From positions 15,566,157 to 15,630,156 of the forward strand of contig NW_027480429.1 of NCBI RefSeq assembly GCF_051401765.1: DNA of 64,000 nt, in the 5' to 3' direction. The notes under the pieces were generated by a model. That model made no database searches. It was not told the DNA's origin and saw only the letters and a program-made list of their open reading frames with translations. Both the position numbers and the translations under genes were made by a program. This DNA comes from Calliopsis andreniformis. Its lineage: Eukaryota; Arthropoda; Insecta; Hymenoptera; Andrenidae. Of this stretch, positions 38,288 to 50,099 are shown piece by piece. Within the stretch, counting starts at the first letter, position 1. The number at the start of each line of letters is the position of its first letter.

Positions 38288-38320
38288 TCGACTCTTCTTC
38301 TGGCGCGAAGAAGAAGTCGA
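38288..38320. other. Hairpin in the LTR
   Basis: TCGACTCTTCTTC (38288-38300) and GAAGAAGAAGTCGA (38307-38320) are inverted repeats that pair along almost their whole length with a one-base bulge, around a TGGCGC loop. It is the longest stem I found in the insert. Function unknown. Confidence 0.5.
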
Positions 38321-38502
38321 TGAACGAGTGGCTTGAGAGGAGGAGGGACCTCTTCTCTTCGCCTTGCACCTTTTGGAAAGGTTCGTTCCGTACGAATCCA
38401 AGTAATTTAGGGATTCGTGAGCGGAGGGACACGCTATAACCAGCGAATTGCTGGTCCTGGAGGCTGAGGACGGCCAGAGGCTCCGCGACTCCGTTCACCT
38501 TA

Positions 38503-38527
38503 CCGTGTGCTTCTATTCGTCACACGG
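38503..38527. other. Short inverted repeat in the LTR
   Basis: CCGTGTG at 38503-38509 pairs with CACACGG at 38521-38527 across an 11 base loop. A similar 7 bp inverted repeat, CTTGACG/CGTCAAG, lies at 38881-38887 and 38905-38911. Function unknown; such stems may reflect folded LTR transcript ends. Confidence 0.35.
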
Positions 38528-38597
38528 GGGTTGCTACTAAACGGGGTGGCAGAGCACGAGTAACGCAGAGGTGATAGGCACGTACGTTATCTCTCTC

Positions 38598-38626
38598 TGT
38601 TGTAACCCGTCTCTCAGGGATCCAAC
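38598..38626. repeat. Internal repeat of the LTR's first 31 bases
   Basis: The element's start, TGTTGGAATCG ending in AGGGATCCAAC (37876-37906), recurs imperfectly here as TGTTGTAACCCG ending in AGGGATCCAAC. The final 11 bases are identical in the two copies, which lie about 720 bp apart; the middle differs and is two bases shorter. This may be an internal duplication or a repeated binding site. Confidence 0.5.
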
Positions 38627-39201
38627 AGGCAGCGGCCTTTGTTGCTCCGAGACGAAACGAGACTCAGAGAATCAGGGCAGGCCCCGATTCCAAGAGTGCA
38701 AATCTCGATCAATTGTCTCCTAAAACAAACCAGGTGCTCTTTCGTATGTATTATACGTACGAATCGAGCAGAGCTTCCTAGTCTGTCGGCGACAGAGGTT
38801 CAGCTTTTGAGAGCTAGTGAGATTTCAAGTGTCTGGTAACCAAACTACTTGAAATCTGGAAACTGGCGAGCTGAGATGCGCTTGACGAACGGTCGCACTG
38901 ACAGCGTCAAGCTTGATTGTCGTAAGACGACTGGGGCGAGAGCCACGCGTGTCTCCGCGAAGCGGAAGACGTGCCAAATTTTACCACTACGCGGCGCTCA
39001 CAAATTATCTTTTGTCTCGTGCTAATGTAGTACGATGTACTCTCTCTCTCCTTCCGGCTCCGATGTCCCCACTCGACATCGAGCCTGGAGTTCAAAACCG
39101 TTGCTCGACAACGCTTACTTTGTTTGAACTTTAATTTTGACGACAAAAACAAGTCATACGACAGCTGATCGTGTTTTGCTGCTAGGACAACGTATGCTCC
39201 A

Positions 39202-39220
39202 ACCGAAGGCCACCTTCGGT
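39202..39220. other. Perfect 8-bp hairpin near the right end of the LTR
   Basis: ACCGAAGG and CCTTCGGT pair perfectly around a three-base CCA loop. It lies about 70 bp from the right end of the element. It could be a structured part of the LTR transcript or a simple terminator-like stem, but no T-run follows. Function unknown. Confidence 0.45.
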
Positions 39221-39270
39221 CGGTCACGTATACCAACAAATTACGAATCTCGCGGACGAGCCAAATGCCC

Positions 39271-39280
39271 GTTATATAAC
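39271..39280. promoter_or_regulatory. TATA-like palindrome near the right end of the LTR
   Basis: GTTATATAAC is a perfect 10 bp palindrome, so it gives a TATA-like motif on both strands. It lies only 13 bases from the right end of the element, an unusual place for a core promoter in either orientation. Its role is uncertain. Confidence 0.25.
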
Positions 39281-39293
39281 CGCTTTTTAAACA

Positions 39294-39298
39294 CTGCC
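39294..39298. repeat. Right target-site duplication of the LTR insert (CTGCC)
   Basis: CTGCC follows the terminal ACA of the insert and is followed directly by satellite sequence AGTGTAAAACTCATGG. It matches the left copy in all five bases, and the monomer continues in register. Confidence 0.8.
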
Positions 39299-42200
39299 AG
39301 TGTAAAACTCATGGTCATTTCTACGTTCCGGGCAACCTAGGCTTCACCCTAGGGCGTTGTACCACCAGATCGAATAGTTAGGGCCTATGAAGTGAACGCC
39401 AGAAGCATAAAGTACAATATAAATAAAACAGCTTTTACATCGTATAAAACGAATAATTGCAACCAGTGTGGAAGTTATGGTCATTTCTACGTTCCGGGCA
39501 ACCTAGGCTTCACTCTACGGCGTTGCTCGACCAGATCGAATAGCTAGGGCCTTAGAAGTCAACGCCCGAAGCATAAAATACAAAATAAATAGAACAATTT
39601 TTCCATCGTATAAAACGAATAATTGCTACCAGTGTGAAAGTTATGGTCATTTCTACGTTCCGCGCAACCTGGGCTTTACTCTAGGTCGTTGCTCCACCAG
39701 ATCAAATAGCTAGCGACTTAGAACTAAACGCCAGAAGCATAAAATACAATAAAAATACAACAGTTTTTCCATCGTATAACAGGAATAATTGCAACCAGTG
39801 TGAATGTAATGGTCATTTCTAGGTTCCGGGCAACCTAGGTTTCACTCTAGGGCGTTGCTCCTCCAGGTCGAGTAGTTAGGGCCTAAGAAGTCAACGTCAG
39901 AAGCATAAAATACGATATAAATACAACAGCTTTTACATCGTATAAAACGAATAATTGCAACCAGTGTGGAAGTTATGGTCATTTCTACGTTCCGGGCAAC
40001 CTAGGCTTCACTCTACGGCGTTGCTCGACCAGATCGAATAGCTAGGGCCTTAGAAGTCAACGCCCGAAGCATAAAATACAAAATAAATAGAACAATTTTT
40101 CCATCGTATAAAACGAATAATTGCTACCAGTGTGAAAGTTATGGTCATTTCTACGTTCCGCGCAACCTGGGCTTTACTCTAGGGCGTTGTTCCACCAGAT
40201 GGAATAGTTAGGGCCTAAGAAGTCAACGCCAGAAGCACAAAATACGATATAAATACAACAGCTTTTCCATCGTATAAAACAAATAATTGCAACCAGTGTG
40301 AAAGTTATGGTCATTTCTACGTTCCGGGCAACGTAGGCTTCACCCTAGGCCGTTGTTCCTCCAGATCGAATAGTTAGGGCCTAAGAAGTGAACGCCAGAA
40401 ACATAAAATGCAATAAAAATACAACAGTTTCTCCACCGTATAGCAGGAATAATTTGCAACCAGTATGATAGTAGTGGTCATTTCTACGTTCCGGGCAACC
40501 CAGGTTCCACTCCAGGGCGTTGCTCCACCAGATCGAATAGTTAGGGCCTAAGAAGTGAACGCCAGAAGCATAAAATACGATATAAATACAACAGCTTTTC
40601 CATCGTATAAAACAAATAATTGCAACCAGTGTGAATGTTATGGTCATTTCTACGTTCCGGGCAACCTAGGCTTCACTGTATGGCGTCCTTCCACCACATC
40701 GGATAGCTACGGCCTCAGAAGTCAACGCCTGAAGTATAAAATACAATAAAAATACAATAGTCTTTCCATCCTATAACAGGAATAATTGCAACCCGTGTGA
40801 AAGGGATGGTCATTTCTACGTTCCAGGCAACCTAGGCTTCACTCTAGGGCGTTGCTCCACCAGATCAAACAGTTAGGGCCTTAGAAGTCAACGCCCGAAG
40901 CATTAAATACAAAATAAATAGAACAGTTTTTCAATTGTATAAAACGAAAAATTGCTACCAGTGTAAAAGTTATGGTCATTTCTACGTTCCGGGCAACCTA
41001 GACTTCACCCTAGGCCGTTGTTCCACGAGATCGAATAGTTAGGGCCTAAGAAGTGAACGCCAGAAGCATGAAATACAATATAAATACTACAGTTTTTCAA
41101 TCATATAAAACGAATGATAGCAACCAGTGTGATAGTTATGGTCATTTCTACGTTCCGGGCAATCTAGGCTGCACTCTAGAGCGTTGCTCCACCAGATCGA
41201 ATAGTTAGGGCCTTAGAAGTCAACGCCCGAAGCATAAAATACAAAATAAATAAAACAGTTTTTCCATCGTATAAAACGAAAAATTGCAAGCAGTGTGAAA
41301 GATATGGACATTTCTACGAGCCGGGCTACCTAGGTTTCACTCTGTGGCGTTCTTCCACCACATTGAATAGCAACGGCCTCAGAAGTCAACGCCAGAAGCT
41401 TAAATACAATTTAAATATAACAGTTTTTCCATCGTATAAAACGAATAATAGCAACCAGTGTGAAAGTTATGGTCATTTCTACGTTCCGGGCAACCCAGGC
41501 TGCACTCCATGGCGGTGCTCCACCAGGTCGAATAGTTACGGCCTAAGAAGTCAACGCCAGAAGCACAAAATACGATATAAATACAACAGCTTTTCCATCG
41601 TATAAAACAAATAATTGCAACCAGTGTGAAAGTTATGGTCATTTCTACGTTCCGGGCAACCTAGGCTTCACCCTAGGCCGTTGTCCCACCAGATCGAATA
41701 GTTACGGCCTAAGAAGTCAACGCCAGAAGCATAAAATACGATGAAGATGCAACAGTTTTTCCATCGTATAAAAAGAATAACTGCAATCAGTGTGAAAGTT
41801 ATGGTCATTTCTACATTCCGAGCAACCTAGGCTTCACTGTATGGCGTTCCTCCACCACATCGAATAGCTACGGCCTCAGAAGTCCACGCCTGAAGCATAA
41901 AATACAATAAAAATACAACAGTCTTTTCATCGCATAACAGGAATAAATGCAACAAGCGTGAAAGTAATGATCATTTCTACGTTCCAGGCAACCTAGGCTA
42001 CACTCTAGGGCGTTGTTCCACAAGATCGAATAGTTAGTGCCTAAGTAGTCAACGCCAGAAGCATAAAATACAATATAAATACAACAGTTTTTCCATCGTA
42101 TAAAACGAATAATTGCAACCAGTATGAAACTTATGGTCATTTCTCCTTTCCGAGCAACCTAGGCTTCACCCTAGGGCTTTGCTCCAACAGATTGAATAGT

Positions 42201-43788
42201 TAGGGCCTTAGAAGTCAACGCCCGAAGCATAAAATACAAAATAATTAGAACGGTTTTTCCATTGTATAAAACGAATAATTGCTACGAGTGTAAAAGCTAT
42301 GGTCATTTCTACGTTCCGGGCAACCTAGGCTTGACCCTAGGGCGTTGTTCCACCAGATCCAATAGTGAGGGCCTAAGAAGTGAACGCCAGACGCATAAAA
42401 TGCAATAAAAGCACAACAGTTTTTCCATCGTATAAAACGAATAATTGCAAACAGTGTGAAAGTAATGGTCATTTCTACGTTCCGGGCAACCTAGGCTTCA
42501 CTCTACGGCGTTGTTCCACCAGATCGAATAGTTAGGGCCTAAGAAGTCAACGCCAGAAGCATAAAATACGATATAAATACAACAGCTTTTCCATCGTATA
42601 AAAGGAATAATTGCAACCAGTGTGAAAGTTATGGTCATTTCTACGTTCCGGGCAACGTAGGCTTCACCCTAGGCCGTTGTTCCACCAGATCGAATAGTTA
42701 GGGGCTAAGAAGTGAACGCCAGAAGCATAAAATGCAATAAAAATACAACAGTTTCTCCATCGTATAGCAGGAATAATTTGCAACCAGTATGATAGTAGTG
42801 GTCATTTCTACGTTCCGGGCAACCCAGGTTTCACTCCAGGGCGTTGCTCCACCAGATCGAATAGTTAGGGCCTAAGAAGTGAACGCCAGAAGCATAAAAT
42901 ACAATATAAATACAACAGTTTTTCCATCATATAAAACGAATGATAGCAACCAGTGTGAAAGTCATGGTCATTTCTACATTTCGAGCAACCTAGGCTTCAC
43001 TCTAGGGCGTTGCTCCACCTGGTCGAATAGTTAGGGCCTTAGAAGTCAACGCCCGAAGCATTAAATACAAAATAAATAGAACAGTTTTTCCATTGGATCA
43101 AACGAATAATTGCTACCAGTGTGAAAGTTATGGTCATTTCTACGTTCCGCGCAACCTGGTCTTTACTCTAGGGCGTTGTTCCACCAGATGGAATAGTTAG
43201 GGCCTAAGAAGTCAACGCCAGAAGCATAAAATACGATATAAATACAACAGCTTTTCCATCGTATAAAACAAATAATTGCAAGCAGTGTGAAAGTTATGGT
43301 CATTTCTACGTTCCGGGCAACCTAGGCTTCACTGTATGGCGTTCTTCCACCACATCGGGTAGCTACGGCCTCAGAAGTCAACGCCTGAAGTATAAAATAC
43401 TATAAAAATACAACAGTCTTTCCATCCTATAACAGGAATAATTGCAACCCTTGTGAAAGGGATGGTCATTTCTACGTTCCAGGCAACCTAGGCTTCACTC
43501 TAGGGCGTTGTTCCACCAGATCGAATAGTTAGGGCCTAAGAAGTCAACACCAGAAGAATAAAATACAAAATAAATACAACAGCCTTTACACCGTATAAAA
43601 CGAATAATTGCAACCTGTGTGAAGGTTATGGTCACATCTATGTTCCGGGCAACCTAGGCTTCACTGTCGGGCGTTGCTCCACCAGATCGAAATGTTAGGG
43701 CCTAAGAAGTCTACGCCCGAAGCATAAAATACGATATAAATACAACAGCATTTCCATCGTATTAAATGAATAATTGCAAACAGTGTGA
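39299..43788. repeat. Right-arm satellite, first segment, with a 3-monomer tandem repeat
   Basis: Satellite only. 39416-39700 recurs at 39914-40198 (offset 498 bp, 3 monomers) with the shared markers GCTTTTACATCG, CACTCTACGGCG and TTGCTCGACCAG. Around 42040-42495 is the first copy of a block seen again at 46195-46650, 49188-49643 and about 52507-52930; its marker is TTGCTACGAGTGTAAAAGC. The TATAGCAGGAATAATTTGC subtype first appears near 40439. Confidence 0.75.
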
Positions 43789-44786
43789 AAGTAGTGGTCA
43801 TTTCTACGTTCCGGGCAACCTAGGCTTCACTGTATGGCGCTCTTCCACCACATCGAATAGCTACGGCCTCAGAAGTCCACGCCTGAAGCATAAAATACAA
43901 TAAAAATACAACAGTCTTTTCATCGTATAACAGGAATAATTGCAACAAGCGTGAAAGTAATGATCATTTCGGCGTTTCGGGCATCCTAGACTTAATTCTG
44001 AGGCATTGCTCCACCAGATCGAATATCTAGGGCCTTAGAAGTCAACCCGAGAAGCATAAAATACAATGTAAATACAGCAGCTTTTCCATCGTATAAATGG
44101 AATAATTGCAAACAGTGTGAAAGTTATGGTCATTTCTACGTTCCGGGCAACCTAGGCTTCACCCTAGGGCGTTGCTCCAACAGAATGAATAGTTAGGGCC
44201 TTAGAAGTCAATGCCCGGAGCATAAAATGCAATAAAAATACAACAGTTTTTCCATCGTATAGCATGAATAATTTGCAACCAGTGTGATAGTAGTGGTCAT
44301 TTCTACGTTCCGGGCAACCTAGGCTTCACTGTATGGCGCTCTTCCACCACATCGAATAGCTACGGCCTCAGAAGTCCACGCCTGAAGCATAAAATACAAT
44401 AAAAATACAACAGTCTTTTCATCGTATAACAGGAATAATTGCAACAAGCGTGAAAGTAATGATCATTTCGGCGTTTCGGGCATCCTAGACTTAATTCTGA
44501 GGCATTGCTCCACCAGATCGAATATCTAGGGCCTTAGAAGTCAACCCGAGAAGCATAAAATACAATGTAAATACAACAGCTTTTCCATCGTATAAATGGA
44601 ATAATTGCAAACAGTGTGAAAGTTATGGTCATTTCTACGTTCCGGGCAACCTAGGCTTCACCCTAGGGCGTTGCTCCAACAGAATGAATAGTTAGGGCCT
44701 TAGAAGTCAATGCCCGGAGCATAAAATGCAATAAAAATACAACAGTTTTTCCATCGTATAGCATGAATAATTTGCAACCAGTGTGA
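43789..44786. repeat. 3-monomer unit of 499 bp, tandem pair
   Basis: 43789-44287 and 44288-44786 are nearly identical over three monomers. Both have ACTGTATGGCGCTCTTCC, CGGCGTTTCGGGCATCC, CAACCCGAGAAGC and TATAAATGGAATAATTGC. I saw only a few differences, for example TACAGCAGC against TACAACAGC. The unit is 499 rather than 498 bp because one monomer carries the extra T in AATAATTTGC. This looks like one of the most recent events in the window. Confidence 0.85.
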
Positions 44787-45460
44787 TAGTAGTGGTCATT
44801 TCTACGTTCCGGGCAACCTAGGCTTCACTCCAGGGCGGTGCTCCACCAGATCGAATAGTTACGGCCTAAGAAGTCAACGCCAGAAGCACAAAATACGATA
44901 AAGATGCAACAGTTTTTCCATCGTATAAAACGAATAATTGCAACCAGTGTGAAAGTTATGGTCATTTCTACATTCCGAGCAACCTAGGCTTCACTCTAGG
45001 GCGTTGCTCCACCAGACCGAATAGCTAGGTCGTTAGAAGTCAACGCCAGAAGCATAAAATACGATATAAATACAACAGCTTTTCCATCGTATAAAACAAA
45101 TAATTGCAACCAGTGTGAAAGTTATGGTCATTTCTACGTTCCGGGCAACCTAGGCTTCACCCTAGGCCGTTGCTCCACCAGATAGAATGGTTAGGGCCTA
45201 AGAAGTGAACGCCAGAAGCATAAAATGCAATAAAAATACAACAGTTTTTCCATCGTATAGCAGGAATAATTTGCAACCAGTGTGATGGTAGTGGTCATTT
45301 CTACGTTCCGGGCAACCCAGGTTTCACTCCAGGGCATTGCTCCACCAGATCGAATAGTTACGGCCTAAGAAGTCAACGCCAGAAGCATAAAATACGATGA
45401 AGATGCAACAGTTTTTCCATCGTATAAAAAGAATAATTGCAATCAGTGTGAAAGTTATGG
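44570..45460. repeat. Five-monomer block duplicated at 47062-47952 (15 monomers away)
   Basis: The block recurs at an offset of about 2492 bp with shared TATAAATGGAATAATTG, CACTCCAGGGCGGTGC, AGCACAAAATACGATAAAG and GATGAAGATGCAACAG. The TATAGCAGGAATAATTTGC monomer with CCCAGGTTTCACTCCAGGG occurs in both copies. At the right end the copies diverge; the second switches to a monomer like the one at about 45960. Confidence 0.75.
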
Positions 45461-48400
45461 TCATTTCTACATTCCGAGCAACCTAGGCTTCACTCTAGGG
45501 CGTTGCTCCACCAGATCGAATTGTTTGGTCCTTAGAAGTCAACGCCAGAAGCATAAAATACGATATAAATACAACAGCTGTTCCATTGTATAAAAGGAAT
45601 AATTGCAAACAGTGTGAAAGTAATGGTCATTTCTACGTTCCGGGCAACCTAGGCTTCAGCCTAGGCCGTTGTTCCACCAAATCGAATAGTTATTGCCTAA
45701 GAAGTGAACGCCAGAAGCATAAAATGCAATAAAAATACAACAGTTTTTCCATCGTATAGCAGGAATAATTTGCAACCAGTGTGATAGTAGTGGTCACTTC
45801 TACGTTCCGGGCAACCCAGGTTTCACTCCAGGGCGTTGCTCCACCAGATCGAATAGATACGGCCTAAGAAGTCAACGCCAGAAGCATAAAATACGATGAA
45901 GATGCAACAGTTTTTCTATCGTATAAAACGAATAATTGCAATCAGTGTGAAAGTTATGGTCATTTCTACATTCCTAGCAACCTAGGCTTCACTCTAGGGC
46001 GTTGCTCCACCAGATCGAATAGTTAGGTCCTTAGAAGTCAGCGCCAGAAGCATAAAATACGATATAAATACAACAACTCTTCCATCGTATAAAAGGAATA
46101 ATTGCAAACAGTGTGAAAGTAATGGTCATTTCTACGTTCCGCGCAACCTGGGCTTTACTCTGCGGCGTTGTTCCACCAGATCGAATAATTAGGGCCTAAG
46201 AAGTCAACGCCAGAAGCATAAAATACAATATAAATACAACAGTTTTTCCATCGTATAAAACGAATAATTGCAACCAGTATGAAACTTATGTTCATTCCTC
46301 CTTTCCGAGCAACCTAGGCTTCACCCTAGGGCATTGCTCCAACAGATTGAATAGTTAGGGCCTTAGAAGTCAACGCCCGAAGCATAAAATACAAAATAAT
46401 TAGAACGGTTTTTCCATTGTATAAAACGAATAATTGCTACGAGTGTAAAAGCTATGGTCATTTCTACGTTCCGGGCAACCTAGGCTTGACCCTAGGGCGT
46501 TGTTCCACCAGATCCAATAGTTAGGGCCTAAGAAGTGAACGCCAGACGCATAAAATGCAATAAAAGCACAACAGTTTTTCCATCGTATAAAACGAATAAT
46601 TGCAAACAGTGTGAAAGTAATGGTCATTTCTACGTTCCGGGCAACCTAGGCTTCACCCTAGGGCGTTGCTCCAACAGAATGAATAGTTAGGGCCTTAGAA
46701 GTCAATGCCCGGAGCATAAAATGCAATAAAAATACAACAGTTTTTCCATCGTATAGCATGAATAATTTGCAAGCAGTGTGATAGTAGTGGTCATTTCTAC
46801 GTTCCGGGCAACCTAGGCCTCACCCTAGGGCTTTGCTCCAACAGATTGAATAGTTAGGGCCTTAGAAGTCAACGCCCGAAGCATAAAATACAAAATAATT
46901 AGAACGGTTCTTCCATTGTATAAAACGAATAATTGCTACGAGTGTGAAAGTAATGGTCATTTCTACGTTCCGGGCAACCTAGGCTTCACTCTACGGCGTT
47001 GTTCCACCAGATCGAATAGCTAGGGCCTAAGACGTCAACGCCAGAACCATAAAATACGATATAAATACAACAGCTTTTCCAGCGTATAAATGGAATAATT
47101 GCAAACAGTGTGAAAGTTATGGTCATTACTACGTTCCGGGCAACCTAGGCTTCACCGTAGGGCGTTGCTCCAACAGAATGAATAGTTAGGGCCTTAGAAG
47201 TCAATGCCCGAAGCATAAAATGCAATAAAAATACAACAGTTTTTCCATCGTATAGCATGAATAATTTGCAACCAGTGTGATAGTAGTGGTCATTTCTACG
47301 TTCCGGGCAACCTAGGCTTCACTCCAGGGCGGTGCTCCACCAGATCGAATAGTTACGGCCTAAGAAGTCAACGCCAGAAGCACAAAATACGATAAAGATG
47401 CAACAGTTTTTCCATCGTATAAAACGAATAATTGCAACCAGTGTGAAAGTTATGGTCATTTCTACATTCCGAGCAACCTAGGCTTCACTCTAGGGCGTTG
47501 CTCCACCAGACCGAATAGCTAGGTCCTTAGAAGTCAACGCCAGTAGCATAAAATACGATATAAATACAACAGCTTTTCCATCGTATAAAACAAATAATTG
47601 CAACCAGTGTGAAAGTTATGGTCATTTCTACGTTCCGGGCAACCTAGGCTTCACCCTGGGCCGTTGTCCCACCAGATAGAATAGATAGGGCCTAAGATGT
47701 GAACGCCAGAAGCATAAAATGCAATAAAAATACAACAGTTTTTCCATCGTATAGCAGGAATAATTTGCAACCAGTGTGATAGTAGTGGTCATTTCTACGT
47801 TCCGGGCAACCCAGGTTTCACTCCAGGGCATTGCTCCACCAGATCGAATAGTTACGGCCTAAGAAGTCAACGCCAGAAGCATAAAATACGATGAAGATGC
47901 AACAGTTTTTCCATCGTATGAAAAGAATAATTGCAATCAGTGTGAAAGTTATGGTCATTTCTACATTCCTAGCAACCTAGGCTTCACTCTAGGGCGTTGC
48001 TCCACCAGATCGAATAGTTAGGTCCTTAGAAGTCAGCGCCAGAAGCATAAAATACGATATAAATACAACAGCTTTTCCATTGTATAAAAGGAATAATTGC
48101 AAACAGTGTGAAAGTAATGGTCATTTCTACGTTCGGGCAACCTAGGCTTCACTCAACGGCGTTGTTAAACCAGATCGAATAGTCAGGGCCTAAGAAGTCA
48201 ATTCCAAAAGAAGAATAAAATACAAAATAAATACAACAGCCTTTACACCGTATAAAACGAATAATTGCAACCTGTGTGAAGGTTATGGTCATATTTACGT
48301 TCCGGGCAACCTAGGCTTCACTGTCGGGCGTTGCTCCACCAGATCGAAATGTTAGGGCCTAAGAAGTCTACGCCCGAAGCATAAAATACGATATAAATAC

Positions 48401-50099
48401 AACAGCATTTCCATCGTATTAAATGAATAATTGCAAACAGTGTGAAAGTAGTGGTCATTTCTACGTTCCGGGCAACCTAGGCTTCACTGTATGACGCTCT
48501 TCCACCACATCGAATAGCTACGGCCTCAGAAGTCCACGCCTGAAGCATAAAATACAATAAAAATACAACAGTCTTTTCATCGTATAACAGGAATAATTGC
48601 AACAAGCGTGAAAGTAATGATCATTTCGGCGTTTCGGGCATCCTAGACTTAATTCTGAGGCATTGCTCCACCAGATCGAATATCTAGGGCCTTAGAAGTC
48701 AACCCCAGAAGCATAAAATACAATGTAAATACAACAGTTTTTCCATCGTGTAAAACGAATAATTGCAACCAGTATGCAAGTTTTGGTCATTTCTACATTC
48801 CGAGCGACCTAGGCCTTACTCTAGGGCGTTGCTCCATCAGATCGAATAGTTAGGACCTTAGAAGTCAACGCCAGAAGCATAAAATACGATGAAGATGCAA
48901 CAGTTTTTCCATCGTATAAAACGAATAATTGCAACCCGTGTGAAAGTGATGGTCATTTCTACGTTCCAGGCAACCTAGGCTTCACTCTAGGGCGTTGTTC
49001 CACAAGATTGAATAGTTAGGGCCTAAGTAGTCAACGCCAGAAGCATAAAATACAATATAAATAGAACAGTTTTTCCAATGTATAAAACGAATAATTGCTA
49101 CCAGTGTGAAAGTTATGATCATTTCTACGTTACGCGCAACCTGGGCTTTACTCTACGGCGTTGTTCCACCAGATCGAATTATTAGGGCCTAAGAAGTCAA
49201 CGCCAGAAGCATAAAATACAATATAAATACAACAGTTTTTCCATCGTATAAAACGAATAATTGCAACCAGTATGAAACTTATGGTCATTTCTCCTTTCCG
49301 AGCAACCTAGGCTACACCCTAGGGCTTTGCTCCAACAGATTGAATAGTTAGGGCCTTAGAAGTCAACGCCCGAAGCATAAAATACAAAATAATTAGAACG
49401 GTTTTTCCATTGTATAAAACGAATAATTGCTACGAGTGTAAAAGCTATGGTCATTTCTACGTTCCGGGCAACCTAGGCTTGACCCTAGGGCGTTGTTCCA
49501 CCAGATCCAATAGTTAGGGCCTAAGAAGTGAACGCCAGACGCATAAAATGCAATAAAAACACAACAGTTTTTCCATCGTATAAAACGAATAATTGCAAAC
49601 AGTGTGAAAGTAATGGTCATTTCTACGTTCCGGGCAACCTAGGCTTCACTCTACGGCGTTGTTCCACCAGATCGAATAGTTAGGGCCTTAGAAGTCAACG
49701 CCAGAAGCATAAAATACGATATAAATACAACAGCTTTTCCATCGTATAAAAGGAATAATTGCAAACAGTGTGAAAGTAATGGTCATTTCTACGTTCCGGG
49801 CAACCTAGGCTTCACTCTACGGCGTTGTTCCACCAGATCGAATAGTTAGGGCCTAAGAAGTCAACACCAGAAGAATAAAATACAAAATAAATATAACAGC
49901 CTTTACACCGTATAAAACGAATAATTGCAACCTGTGTGAAGGTTATGGTCACATCAATGTTCCGGGCAACATAGGCTTCACTGTCGGGCGTTGCTCCACC
50001 AGATGGAAATGTTAGGGCCTAAGAAGTCTACGCCCGAAGCATAAAATACGATATAAATACAACAGCATTTCCATCGTATTAAATGAATAATTGCAAACA
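45461..50099. repeat. Interleaved right-arm blocks (15-, 18- and 25-monomer offsets)
   Basis: Satellite only. 46125-46650 recurs at 49118-49643 (offset 2993 bp, 18 monomers), and part of it also matches 42040-42495 (offset 4155 bp, 25 monomers). 47062-47952 is the second copy of 44570-45460. 48200-48750 recurs near 50525-51070 and 51521-52066, marked by TACGTTCGGGCAACC (a two-base loss), CCTTTACACCGTATAAAACG, ACTGTCGGGCG and CGTATTAAATGAAT. Minus-strand ORFs of 67-75 residues here are repeat by-products. Confidence 0.72.

Larger units (their letters stand above)
37876..39293. mobile_element. Solo LTR of an LTR retrotransposon, inserted in the satellite
   Basis: This 1418 bp stretch has no similarity to the satellite. 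It begins TGTTGG and ends TTAAACA, giving the TG...CA ends and short TGTT/AACA inverted termini typical of LTRs. It is flanked on both sides by CTGCC, the 4-6 bp class of target duplication made by retroviral-type integrases (Gypsy, BEL/Pao, Copia). Removing the element and one CTGCC restores an intact monomer. No gag-pol reading frame, primer-binding site or polypurine tract is present, so it is best read as a solo LTR left by recombination between two LTRs. Its length is long for an LTR. Part of it, around 38040-38120, is GC-rich. Small ORFs inside (38226-38498 and 38907-39239, minus strand) resemble no protein I recognise. Family and orientation are undetermined; a minus-strand polyadenylation motif slightly favours minus. 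A non-autonomous LTR-like (TRIM/LARD-type) element is the main alternative. Confidence 0.75.

Noticed and set aside
38226..39239. ORFs inside the insert (38226-38498 and 38907-39239 minus; 38639-38839, 38913-39134 and 39137-39340 plus) as retrotransposon genes
   Set aside because: They are short, overlap each other on both strands, and show no gag, protease, reverse transcriptase or integrase motif. The last one runs out of the insert into satellite.
37876..39293. DNA transposon or SINE insertion
   Set aside because: There are no long terminal inverted repeats, no poly(A) tail, and no A/B box or tRNA-like head; TG...CA ends with a 5 bp duplication fit an LTR better.
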